From contig OZ244783.1 in the NCBI GenBank assembly GCA_965219635.1, positions 1,860,001 to 1,924,000 on the forward strand: a stretch of DNA of 64,000 bases. The letters are read 5' to 3'. The notes below the pieces were generated by a model. That model had not been told where the DNA came from. It made no database searches and worked only from the letters and a program-made list of their open reading frames with translations. Position 1 is the first letter of the stretch. Each line of letters starts with the position of its first letter. A program made the position numbers and the translations under genes. Below, piece after piece: positions 37,779 through 46,436 of the stretch. The DNA is from JAPOXR01 sp965219635 (GTDB lineage: Bacteria; Pseudomonadota; Alphaproteobacteria; Rhodobacterales; Rhodobacteraceae).

Positions 37779-39164
37779 CGGCCCCGGCACGGGAGCTTTG
37801 GGAGTGACCGTTGCTATCCTGGACGCCACACCACTGCCGTTGCCGTTAACCGCACGGACACGGAAGCCATGGGCAACCTCGCCGGACAGGCCGTTGATGG
37901 TGTGACTGCGTGTTGCTGCATTGCTGGGGTCGATAACGGTCCACTCGTCGCCAAACACCGCGTCACCCTCGCGCTGCTGGAATTGCCATTCGGTGATGCT
38001 GGGGTCGTCGGCAAGTGTCCAAGACAAGACTACCTGACCTGCCTGTTCGGTCGAAGCAGCGCTCAGCTCCGCCGCTGCTGGCGCCCCTGGCGTAACGGTC
38101 ACCTCGTCGGACGCGGCACCTTCTCCCATGGAGTTCACCGCGCGGATCCTGAAGGAGTATTCGGTTCCATCATCTAGACCGTCGACGATGTGGCTGGTGG
38201 TGGTGGCATTGCTGCCTGCAATTTCCTCCCAATCGCTGAAACCTTCACTGCCTGCCTTCTGCTGAATTTCGTACCCGAGGATCGTGCTCTTTTTCGGATC
38301 CGCCCATTTCAGCGTGATTTGGCTGTCACCGGGAACTGGCGTAAGGGCCTCCGGCTTGGCCGGCGGCCCCGTCAACGTCGTGTAGATTATCTTCTGACTG
38401 TCAAACTCTAGTTCAATGTGAAAGTCGTCATCGCCCAGCACTTTGCTCAGCGTACCGTCAAATGTGACCTTTTGTTCGTCGAAATCAACTACCCCATTGG
38501 AAACAGAACTTTCGCCGACGTATATGCTTCTAAAGGTGCCGTCCCCAAGGTAGAAATAGAAGTCCGAACTGTAAGAATTCCCTATATCGACTATATTGCT
38601 GCCACCGTAAGTGGAAGCTCCTGAAATGTTCCAACTAGGCACAGTAAAGCCCTTCGAAGTTGTCGAACTGGAGATACCAAACTCCCAATACTGTCCGTCG
38701 GTATCACTCTCGAAAATCTTTGCGTTAATCCTGACTGTACTTGTAGGTGATTCCGTAAAGTCTGCCCGAGTGCGAAAATTCGAGACGTCAAAGCTACCAG
38801 AGGGGGTGACAGTGGAAGTCTCTCCATCATCGGAAAAAGTAAAGACCAGTGGGCCGGCACCAGCGGCATGTGTACCTCCAAACATCACTGCTGCACCAAG
38901 CAGCAAACCCAAGCCTGTACTGGAGATGCACCGGGTCAACCGGCATGCGGGTCTCACATAGGCAGGCGAACCACCATTCAGTTCTCTCGGGCCCGCAGCA
39001 GGCGTAGAAGGTTTCGGGGTAAACCGTGAACATCGCCTGGGGGAGAGCAGGTTCAGTTGACCCGCGGCCAAACGTAGTGAGCGCGTGCATGAAGCGACAG
39101 CGAAGAGGCCAGATTCAGTCGAACGGCCCGAGCCAAATTGGCAGCAAACGGAATTCATACTCAT
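36378..39164 (-). CDS. Fibronectin-III/autotransporter-like beta-barrel surface protein, copy 1
   Basis: 928 residues. In order: a ~80-residue basic extension; a hydrophobic signal segment (about 81-98) with a likely cut after HAAGA; an N-terminal beta-rich domain (about 105-265, PLVFTFSDDGETSTVTPSGSF to DDDFHIELEF); two fibronectin type III domains (about 270-358 and 362-456); a helical linker (about 464-500); and a C-terminal outer-membrane beta-barrel (about 550-928) ending in the outer-membrane signature Arg-Phe. This is the layout of an autotransporter-like adhesin with an exposed FnIII stalk. From residue 463 on it is nearly identical to copy 2, while the N-terminal domain diverges. No ribosome site is clear at this ATG; a GTG near residue 70 would give a normal signal peptide. 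Ligand unknown. Confidence 0.8.
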   Translation of the reverse strand: MSMNSVCCQFGSGRSTESGLFAVASCTRSLRLAAGQLNLLSPRRCSRFTPKPSTPAAGPRELNGGSPAYVRPACRLTRCISSTGLGLLLGAAVMFGGTHAAGAGPLVFTFSDDGETSTVTPSGSFDVSNFRTRADFTESPTSTVRINAKIFESDTDGQYWEFGISSSTTSKGFTVPSWNISGASTYGGSNIVDIGNSYSSDFYFYLGDGTFRSIYVGESSVSNGVVDFDEQKVTFDGTLSKVLGDDDFHIELEFDSQKIIYTTLTGPPAKPEALTPVPGDSQITLKWADPKKSTILGYEIQQKAGSEGFSDWEEIAGSNATTTSHIVDGLDDGTEYSFRIRAVNSMGEGAASDEVTVTPGAPAAAELSAASTEQAGQVVLSWTLADDPSITEWQFQQREGDAVFGDEWTVIDPSNAATRSHTINGLSGEVAHGFRVRAVNGNGSGVASRIATVTPKAPVPGPTVEMEKQVLTKSLAAAGQATLAGVTSVIDQRLQSTPGTNTLVLGGQTVNGTATSRNLAVHRQTDGWWSGNHATESFNRPVEDAELLDGSAFTLSLSDEEDSGRGWTVWGRGDLQRFEGKTGEDSWDGSVKSAVLGFDTRTNENLLAGLAVSSSRGKTDLVTEEVGSRVETSLRAAWPYMQMAMPSGTGSVQVVLGIGSGDAEHHSEDGDVERAGLSMTAASVGARWAVAQQGQVTLSVPVKAEIVRLKTDGDGSTAISGLSIKSWRASGGVEAAHSGVSLDSSWVLTSRGSVSFRWDGGDGLTGKGIEVGGGFGLHAPDSRVSLNARGRWLATHSDSNQKEWGASVGVAIAPDSQGRGWSASLRQEWGLQQEGVLSDDTLFENGTGGSTSTLGSLAARAGYGFGLMEGLMTLSADARLATGDEEVPHYGAGMEFALQGGLSASLRGEHVDAVDPDTRIGAGVHLRF

Positions 39165-39770
39165 GGTGCCGAATACCCCATCTCAATAGGGAACTCTGGG
39201 ATGAGGTTGCGTCCTGCGGCCTGACCCGACCACCATTCAACAACATCGCCCCCTCCTCCCAAAAGGCATCGCAACCGGAATTCGTATTCCGGTCAAGCAT
39301 TGCCTGTTCTGCTTATCAACCTCTCATACTGCTTGCGGCAGTCGGCATGTCAACAGTGAGTTTGGCAATTCGTAAATTGCTCTACAACTATGGTAGAACT
39401 GTTGCAAAAACGCAACTCGACGAGGAAGCGTGAGGTGGTCGCCGCTGCTGTCGTTGCCATCTTTACCAGTTCAACTTTGGTGAAGCCGGACAACCCGGAC
39501 TGTTGACTGCATCGAGTTTGCGACCGGGTGCAGCGGCTGCGCAGAAAACCGGATTCCAGCAGGCAATTCCGGGTTGGGCTACACAATGCGGTAATCAGCG
39601 ATGTAGTGGTTACCCTTGAGAAATATCGCGCTCACGTGCATTCTGGCAACGCAAAATTGGCATCGTATCTGCCACAGATTAGCCTCCGGCCAATGCTCGC
39701 AAGAGTGACGTTCCTGCAAGTCCCGAAAGCACTCTGCTGTTGCCCAATCTTCAACGGCCACGCATTGTCG
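39165..39770. repeat. Duplicated intergenic region, copy A
   Basis: 606 bases 5' of surface-protein copy 1. It is alignable along its length with 42564-43170 (607 bases, 5' of copy 2). Shared words include GCATCGAGTTTGCGAC, AACCCGGACTGTTG, AAGCACTCTGCTGTTGCCCAA and GGCCACGCATTGTCGTCAAA, the last running into the 3' end of copy 2. The duplication unit was therefore gene plus upstream region. Frames in it are interrupted and unrecognised. Confidence 0.8.
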
Positions 39771-42563
39771 TCAAAAGCGCAAGTTCAAACCTGCTCCGAT
39801 GCGGGTATCGGGATCAACAGCGTCAACATGCTCACCCCTCAGTGAGGCCGAAAGGCCGCCCGGCAGAGCAAATTCCATACCTGCTCCGTAGTGCGGCACT
39901 TCCTCGTCGCCCGTTGCCAATCTTGCATCTGCTGAGAGTGTCATCAGGCCTTCCATCATCCCGAAACCGTAACCGGCTCGCGCTGCCAGAGAGCCAGGCT
40001 TCGACACAACCCCGCTGGAATCGTCCTGAAACAGCCCGTCGCTCGAAAGAAGGCCCTCTTGCTGTAGACCCCATTCCTGGCGAAGTGAAGCCGACCAACC
40101 ATGGCCTTGCGAGTCCGGAGCAATCTGCACACCGACGCTGGCGCCCCACTCCTTTTGATTGCTATCCGAGTGGGTTGCCAGCCAACGCCCCCTGGCATTC
40201 AGGCTTACGCGGGAGTCCGGCGCATGCAGGCCAAAACCGCCGCCAACTTCAATGCCCTTGCCAGTCAACCCGTCGCCGCCATCCCAGCGGAACGATACTG
40301 AACCGCGTGGCGTCAGAACCCAACTGGAGTCCAGCGAAACCCCGGAATGGGCAGCTTCCACTCCACCGCTCGCTCTCCAACTCTTGATCGAAAGGCCACT
40401 GATCGCGGTTGACCCGTCTCCATCGGTCTTGAGCCGGACTACTTCCGCCTTGACCGGCACAGACAGCGTCACCTGCCCCTGCTGCGCTACCGCCCAGCGG
40501 GCACCAACCGATGCGGCCGTCATGGACAGTCCGGCCCTCTCGACATCGCCATCCTCTGAATGATGCTCTGCATCTCCGCTACCAATGCCGAGTACAACCT
40601 GAACCGATCCGGTGCCGCTTGGCATCGCCACCTGCATGTATGGCCATGCCGCTCTCAAAGAGGTCTCGACACGGCTACCCACCTCTTCTGTGACAAGGTC
40701 AGTCTTGCCGCGGCTGTTCGACACCGCCAAACCTGCAAGCAGGTTTCCGTTCGTCCGGGTGTCAAAACCCAACACCGCCGACTTCACAGAACCGTCCCAA
40801 CTGTCCTCTTCGGTCTTGCCTTCGAAACGCTGCAGGTCGCCACGCCCCCAGACGGTCCAACCCCTGCCGCTGCCTTCCTCTTCACTCAACGACAACGTAA
40901 AGGCGCTACCGTCCAGCAATTCGGCATCTTCGACCGGTCGGTTGAAGGACTCTGTGGCATGGTTTCCGGACCACCAGCCGTCGGTCTGTTGGTGAACGGC
41001 TAAATTCCTTGAAGTCGCCGTGCCATTTACCGTCTGTCCACCCAACACCAAGGTGTTTGTGCCCGGCGTTGATTGCAGACGCTGGTCGATGACGGACGTC
41101 ACTCCTGCAAGCGTAGCCTGACCCGCTGCCGCAAGCGACTTCGACAGTACTTGCTTCTCCATCTCCACCGTCGGCCCCGGCTCGGGAGCTTTGGGAGTGG
41201 CAGTTGCTATCCTGGACGCCGCTCCTATGCCGTTGCCGTTAAGTGCACGGACACGGAAGCCATAGGCAACCTCACTGGACAAGCCGTCAATGGTAAGACT
41301 GCGCGTTGCGGCATCGCTGGGGTCGATAGCGGTCCACTCGTCGCCAAAATCCGCGTCGCCCTCGCGCCGCTGCAATTGCCATTCGGTGATGCTGGGGTCG
41401 TCGGCAAGTGTCCACGACAGGAGTACTTGACCGGCTTTTTCGGTCGAAGCAGCGCTCAGTTCTGCAGCAGCCGGCGCCCCTGGCTTCACTGGCGCCGCAG
41501 TGACCTCATCCGATTGGGCGCCGACGCCGCGGAAGTTCACTGCCCTGATCCAGAAACTGAATCTTTCCCCGTTTTCCAATCCATCGATGGTGTGGCTGGT
41601 CGTGGTTGAGTCGCTTCCCTCGATCGTGTCCCACGCTCCGTCGTCACCGTCATCAGATTTCTGCAGGACTTCATACCCTGTGATGCTGCTGTTCTTCGGG
41701 TTTGCCCAATCCAGCGTTACGTGTCCATCACCCGGTGTTGCTTCGAGGCTGTCCGGCATGGCCGGGGCGGTGCCAGCGGTCGTAAAGATTACCTTTCTGG
41801 TGTCGTTAATTGCAACTTCGATGTGAAAATCACTATCGCCAAGAATGGTCTTCAACGTTCCGGTGAAAGTGGCATTCGAATCGGGGGTGTAAGTTCTTCC
41901 AGAACCAGAAGTGTGAGCTTGATCAATTATAAATTGGCCGTTGGCGATTTGGAAGTAGAAGGGTGACTTGTAATCCGGAATTGACGTGGGGTAAACTATT
42001 CCTGTGTAACTGGAAAGACCGCTAAAGGTCATGCTTAAGGAAGAATTGAAATTGCGACTGTAGGTCCGTGAATTTTCTCTCCCCGGCGAAGAAATTAGGA
42101 AACTTGGCAGCTGACCCGAACGAGTTTCCATGCGCAATGAGCTTGTACCCCCAGCACGTCCGACTGTATGTGTCAAACCTCGCAGAGACAGGCTACCCGA
42201 TGGGGTGATGGTGGAGGTGGTGCCGTCGTCAGAGTAGGTGAAAACCAAGGGGTTCGCACTGGCGTTCAATGTGCTCCCAATCAGCAAGGCCATGCCGAGT
42301 GCCAGTGCCTGTCCGACTCCAGCAAATTTCCACGTTATTGGTGACACAGTAATCCGGTTAACAGGAGAACTGTCATTTTGCACTCCCGGGCCATGGACAG
42401 GCGTAGAATCGAACGGTGTTAACCGTGAACATAGTCCGGATGAGAGCAGATTCAGTCCACACGTAGCCAAACGCTTGGAGCAGATGCATGAAGCGAAGGC
42501 GACGAGGCCTGATACAGTCGAACGGCCCGAGTCAAATTGGCAGCAAGTGGAATTCATGCTCAT
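39771..42563 (-). CDS. Fibronectin-III/autotransporter-like beta-barrel surface protein, copy 2
   Basis: 930 residues with the same layout as copy 1: long basic N-terminal extension (whose first ~65 residues align with copy 1), a hydrophobic signal segment (QALALGMALLIGSTLNASA), a divergent N-terminal domain (PLVFTYSDDGTTSTITPSGS...), two FnIII domains, linker and barrel ending in NLRF. The last 467 codons (39771-41171) align without gaps to copy 1, with about 28 residue differences by my count, nine of them clustered in a single presumed surface loop (GLFQDDSSGVVSKP). In several places the sequence follows copy 3 rather than copy 1 (VGVQIAPDS, FGMMEGLMT, GAGLNLRF), pointing to mosaic exchange. 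Likely an adhesin or recognition protein; function not known. Confidence 0.8.
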   Translation of the reverse strand: MSMNSTCCQFDSGRSTVSGLVAFASCICSKRLATCGLNLLSSGLCSRLTPFDSTPVHGPGVQNDSSPVNRITVSPITWKFAGVGQALALGMALLIGSTLNASANPLVFTYSDDGTTSTITPSGSLSLRGLTHTVGRAGGTSSLRMETRSGQLPSFLISSPGRENSRTYSRNFNSSLSMTFSGLSSYTGIVYPTSIPDYKSPFYFQIANGQFIIDQAHTSGSGRTYTPDSNATFTGTLKTILGDSDFHIEVAINDTRKVIFTTAGTAPAMPDSLEATPGDGHVTLDWANPKNSSITGYEVLQKSDDGDDGAWDTIEGSDSTTTSHTIDGLENGERFSFWIRAVNFRGVGAQSDEVTAAPVKPGAPAAAELSAASTEKAGQVLLSWTLADDPSITEWQLQRREGDADFGDEWTAIDPSDAATRSLTIDGLSSEVAYGFRVRALNGNGIGAASRIATATPKAPEPGPTVEMEKQVLSKSLAAAGQATLAGVTSVIDQRLQSTPGTNTLVLGGQTVNGTATSRNLAVHQQTDGWWSGNHATESFNRPVEDAELLDGSAFTLSLSEEEGSGRGWTVWGRGDLQRFEGKTEEDSWDGSVKSAVLGFDTRTNGNLLAGLAVSNSRGKTDLVTEEVGSRVETSLRAAWPYMQVAMPSGTGSVQVVLGIGSGDAEHHSEDGDVERAGLSMTAASVGARWAVAQQGQVTLSVPVKAEVVRLKTDGDGSTAISGLSIKSWRASGGVEAAHSGVSLDSSWVLTPRGSVSFRWDGGDGLTGKGIEVGGGFGLHAPDSRVSLNARGRWLATHSDSNQKEWGASVGVQIAPDSQGHGWSASLRQEWGLQQEGLLSSDGLFQDDSSGVVSKPGSLAARAGYGFGMMEGLMTLSADARLATGDEEVPHYGAGMEFALPGGLSASLRGEHVDAVDPDTRIGAGLNLRF

Positions 42564-43170
42564 GGTGCCTAATACCCCATCTCATAGAGAACTCTGGGAT
42601 GGAATTGCGCCCAGCGGCCTGACCCGGCCATCATGGAGCAACATCGCTCCCCTCCTCCAACAAGACATCACCAACGGAATTAGCATTCCGCTCAAGCAAT
42701 GCCAGTCCTGTTTACCAACCACCAATACTGTTTGCGGCAGCCGGCATGTCAACAGTGGGTTTAGCAATTTGCAAGTTGCTCTACAACTAGGGCAGGACTG
42801 TTGCAAAAGCGCAACTCAACGCGGAAGCGTGAGGTGGTCACGGCTGAGGTCGTAGCCACCATTGCCCGATCAACTTTGGTGAAGCTGGAAAACCCGGACT
42901 GTTGGCTGCATCGAGTTTGCGACAGGGCAGAACGCACGCTTGGAAAACCGGCAACTGGCAAGCCAGTTTCAGGTCAGACTACAAGGTACGGCAATCAGTG
43001 ATGCGGCGGCCAGCCTTGAGCAATAACGCGATCATGCGCATTCTGGCAGCGCATCTATTGCTTCATACCAGCCACAGATTAGCCTCCAGCTAAGGCTCGC
43101 GAGAGTAAAGTCCCTACAAGCCCCGAAAGCACTCTGCTGTTGCCCAACCCTCAACGGCCACGCATTGTCG
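42564..43170. repeat. Duplicated intergenic region, copy B
   Basis: 607 bases between copies 2 and 3, homologous to 39165-39770. The two are most similar at both ends and around 42780-42930. A plus-strand frame beginning LLQKRNSTRKREVV is shared by both but broken in copy A, so it is not called as a gene. Confidence 0.8.
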
Positions 43171-45933
43171 TCAAAAGCGCAAGTTCAAACCTGCTCCGAT
43201 GCGGGTATCGGGATCAACAGCGTCAATATGCTCACCCCTCAGCGAGGCAGAAAGACCGCCCGGCAAGGCAAATTCCAAGCCGGCTCCGTAGTGCGGTACT
43301 TCCTCATCGCCAGTCGCCAGCCTTGCATCCGCTGACACCGTCATCAGGCCTTCCATCATCCCGAAACCGTAACCGGCGCGCGCTGCCAAGGAACCAAGCG
43401 CCGATGCTGACCCGCCGGTGCCACTCTCAAACAGTGTGTCGTCCGACAGGGCGCTCTCCTGCTGCAATCCCCATTCCTGGCGAAGAGAAGCCGACCAGCC
43501 GCGGCCTTGCGAGTCCGGGGCAATCTGTACACCCACGCTGGCTCCCCACTCCTTCTGATTGCTATCCGAGTGTGTTGCCAGCCAACGCCCGCTGACATTC
43601 AGGCTCAAACGGGAGTCCGGTGCTTGCAGGCCAAAACCGCCGCCAATTTCAATGCCCTTGCCCGTGACACCGTCGCCGCCATCCCAGCGGAAAGACACTG
43701 AACCGCGCGGCATGAGAATCCAACTGGAGTCCAGCGAAAGTCCGGAATGGGCAGCTTCCAGACCGCCGCTCGCTCGCCAACTCTTGATCGAAAGACCTCC
43801 AATCGCCGTTGTTGCCTCTCCATCGGTCTTGAGCTGGACAACTTCCGCCTTGACCGGCACCGACAGCGTCACCTGCCCTTGCTGCGCTACCGCCAAGCGG
43901 GCGCCAACCGATGCGGCCGTCATGGACAGGCCGGTCCTCTCGACATCGCCGTCCTCCGAGTGATGCTCAGCATCACCGCTGCCGATGCCGAGCACGACCC
44001 GGACCGTTCCGGTTCCGCCTGGCATGGTCATTTGCATGTATGGCCAGGCTGCTGTCAGCGAGGTTTCAACGCGGCTGCCCACTTCATCCGTGACAAGGTC
44101 AGTCTTGCCACGGCTGCTCGACACCGCCAAACCTGCAAGCAGGCTCTCGTTCGTCTGGGTGTCGAATCCCAGCACCGCCGACTTGACAGTACCGTCCCAG
44201 CCGTCTTCGCCGGATTTCCCTTCGAAACGCTGCAAGTCACCTCGGCCCCAGATAGTCCAGCCCCTGTCGCTGCCATCCTCTTCACTCAACGAGAGCGTGA
44301 AGGCGCTGCCGTCCAGCATTTCGGCATTGCCGACCGGCCGGTGATAACTTTCTGGCACTCGGGCACCCAACCACCAACTCCCGGTTTCCGGGCCGGCTTC
44401 AGACTCCATTATTGTTGCTTTGCTGCTGACGTGTTGTCCTCCCAGCATCAAAGAACTCGTGCCTGGAGTGGACTGCAATCTACCATCTATGATGCCGGTC
44501 ACTCCGGCAAGCGTCGCCTGCCCCATAGCCGCCAGAGACCCCTGCACAACTTGCCGTTCTCTTTCCAACGAAAGTTGCGGTGGTACCGTGCTAGCCACGT
44601 TTGACGGGGCGCCAAAGCCAACCTCGTTCACTGCACGGACACGAAAGCCGTACCCGGCCCCGCCAGTCAGTCCGCGCACCGTATGGCGCCGCGTCGCCGC
44701 ACTGCTGGCTGGAATGTTCTCCCATTCGCCGAAAGCCGCATCGCCCTCCCGTTGCTGGTATTGCCATCTGGTAATGCTTGAGTCTCCAGCATGCGTCCAT
44801 GACAGTATTGCTCGCTGGGCACCCTCTTCCGCAGACAGTTCAGCGGCCACAGGCGCTCCAGGCGTGCCAGTGATTGCGTCAGATTCTGGACTTTCGCCAA
44901 CGTGATTCACAGCACGGATCCTGAAGGCATACTCCGTTGCGTTGGTCAGCCCGTCGACCGTGTGGCTGGTGGTGGATGCGTCGCTGCCGCCGATTGGAGC
45001 CCAAGCGCCGTAGTCCCCACTTCCGGATTTATACTGGACCTCGTACAAGGATATGCTGCTGTTGCCCGGATCTGTCCAACTCAGCGTTACTTGTCCGTCG
45101 CCCGGATTTGCCCTGAGTCCCTCAAGCTTGGCTGGAGCAGCCTGCACCGTCGTAAAGATGATCTTGTAGCTGCTTTCCCTGATCTCAATGTGGAAGTCGT
45201 TGTCTCCCAGCACTTCCAACAACGTGCCGTCGAACGTAATGTTTGCAGGAGAGGGATCGAAAACGTTGTTGTCAATGTAACGTCTATCAAGCCTGATCCA
45301 TGCTGTTTCACCCAAAACAATGGCAAATATGATATCCGAACTGTAGGATCGACCACTCACACTTGCCTCGAAATCTTCTCGAACAGATGAAAAGCCATAA
45401 ACACTGTATTCCCCTGAGTAGGTTGCAAAATTCCTGTTGTCACCGAAACCACCCCCTGGGATCAAGAAGCTTGGATCATCGGAATCACGGAAGATAATTT
45501 TGCTTGCAAAGGAGTTACTCCCACTGCCGGCTCTACCCCAATCCGAAAGATCGAAACTACCCGAAGCGGTGATGCGAGACTTTGCGTCATCATCTGTGAA
45601 AGTAAAAACCACCGTATCTGCATCCGCATTCTGGACTCCGCCGATCAGCAATGCCGCACCAAACAGCAGTACCGGAACAGCACCAGCAAAGTATGGCGTT
45701 TTCGGCGCTAAAGCAGTCCGGTTTGCAGACGAGCCACTATCCTGCATCCTCAGGCCTTCAGCAGTTGCAGGAAGAGCGGGGTGAGGGCACGAGGTGAGCA
45801 TTGACCGGACAAGAGCGGAAGCCAAATGCATCATGTACAAACGCGGGAGACGTAGGTGAGAGGAAAAGGCGGTGCTGCCACTTTTCGCGGTTCCACAGAT
45901 GCGGAATGGCAGAAGAGAGTTGTTGATTTCCAT
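43171..45933 (-). CDS. Fibronectin-III/autotransporter-like beta-barrel surface protein, copy 3
   Basis: 920 residues, the most diverged of the three. It has a long N-terminal extension, the signal segment VPVLLFGAALLIGGVQNADA, an N-terminal beta domain (VVFTFTDDDAKSRITASGS..., ending DNDFHIEIRESSYKIIFTT), two FnIII domains (KLEGLRANPGDGQVTLSW... and AELSAEEGAQRAILSW...), a linker beginning LSLERERQVV, and the barrel from about 44575 to the stop, ending NLRF. It is the first gene of the array after the tolB side. The barrel shares long stretches with the other copies, and its surface loop (LFESGTGGSASAL) resembles copy 1 rather than copy 2. No ribosome site is obvious before ATG 45933. Confidence 0.8.
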   Translation of the reverse strand: MEINNSLLPFRICGTAKSGSTAFSSHLRLPRLYMMHLASALVRSMLTSCPHPALPATAEGLRMQDSGSSANRTALAPKTPYFAGAVPVLLFGAALLIGGVQNADADTVVFTFTDDDAKSRITASGSFDLSDWGRAGSGSNSFASKIIFRDSDDPSFLIPGGGFGDNRNFATYSGEYSVYGFSSVREDFEASVSGRSYSSDIIFAIVLGETAWIRLDRRYIDNNVFDPSPANITFDGTLLEVLGDNDFHIEIRESSYKIIFTTVQAAPAKLEGLRANPGDGQVTLSWTDPGNSSISLYEVQYKSGSGDYGAWAPIGGSDASTTSHTVDGLTNATEYAFRIRAVNHVGESPESDAITGTPGAPVAAELSAEEGAQRAILSWTHAGDSSITRWQYQQREGDAAFGEWENIPASSAATRRHTVRGLTGGAGYGFRVRAVNEVGFGAPSNVASTVPPQLSLERERQVVQGSLAAMGQATLAGVTGIIDGRLQSTPGTSSLMLGGQHVSSKATIMESEAGPETGSWWLGARVPESYHRPVGNAEMLDGSAFTLSLSEEDGSDRGWTIWGRGDLQRFEGKSGEDGWDGTVKSAVLGFDTQTNESLLAGLAVSSSRGKTDLVTDEVGSRVETSLTAAWPYMQMTMPGGTGTVRVVLGIGSGDAEHHSEDGDVERTGLSMTAASVGARLAVAQQGQVTLSVPVKAEVVQLKTDGEATTAIGGLSIKSWRASGGLEAAHSGLSLDSSWILMPRGSVSFRWDGGDGVTGKGIEIGGGFGLQAPDSRLSLNVSGRWLATHSDSNQKEWGASVGVQIAPDSQGRGWSASLRQEWGLQQESALSDDTLFESGTGGSASALGSLAARAGYGFGMMEGLMTVSADARLATGDEEVPHYGAGLEFALPGGLSASLRGEHIDAVDPDTRIGAGLNLRF

Positions 45934-46436
45934 GGTCTAGTGCATCCAGTTTGGCCAACACCCGTTCGTTGGCATTGAGATCAGCACTTTCAAGTGCCAA
46001 CCCCCGATGGGCCATTAGTTTAATTCATTACCAAACCAGACTCAACAGCGGATAGCCCAAAGACCCGACGATGGTTGGCGTCGGACAGTGCTCTTGCGTA
46101 GCGGCAGGAGCGGAGAATGACTGTGCGCATTGGACCATTGCCGGAAACGGCCAGCAGAGGTCCCCATCAGCATCAGGGAGTTGTGATTTCGTCTTGACGC
46201 GGTATCCCCAAAAAGAGGCCCGATCTTACGCGCTGATGAGTCATTGTACCAAAGCTCCGAAACATGAACCGCACCATGCCGCAATAGGTTCACAACAGGT
46301 TTACCTTCATGTCTATATCCGGCGTTTGTCTGCCGATTAGTGATGCAACTTTGCCCAATAACAGGCATTCATGGACTCAGGATGAGTCAGTTGGTCCATC
46401 TCCTTTTTCGAGGATCCCAAACAAATGCGGTGCAGC
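45934..46436. other. Gap between surface-protein array and tolB, 503 bases
   Basis: Lies downstream of tolB and upstream of copy 3 (all minus strand), so it should contain the promoter of the array. No gene, no clear terminator and no mobile-element end recognised. This is one breakpoint of the insertion that separates tolB from pal. Confidence 0.5.

Noticed and set aside
39350..39586. Minus-strand frame similar in both duplicated intergenic regions (SQTRCSQQSG...)
   Set aside because: Similarity follows from the DNA duplication; both strands are equally conserved and no ribosome site or family is seen, so it is not called as a gene.
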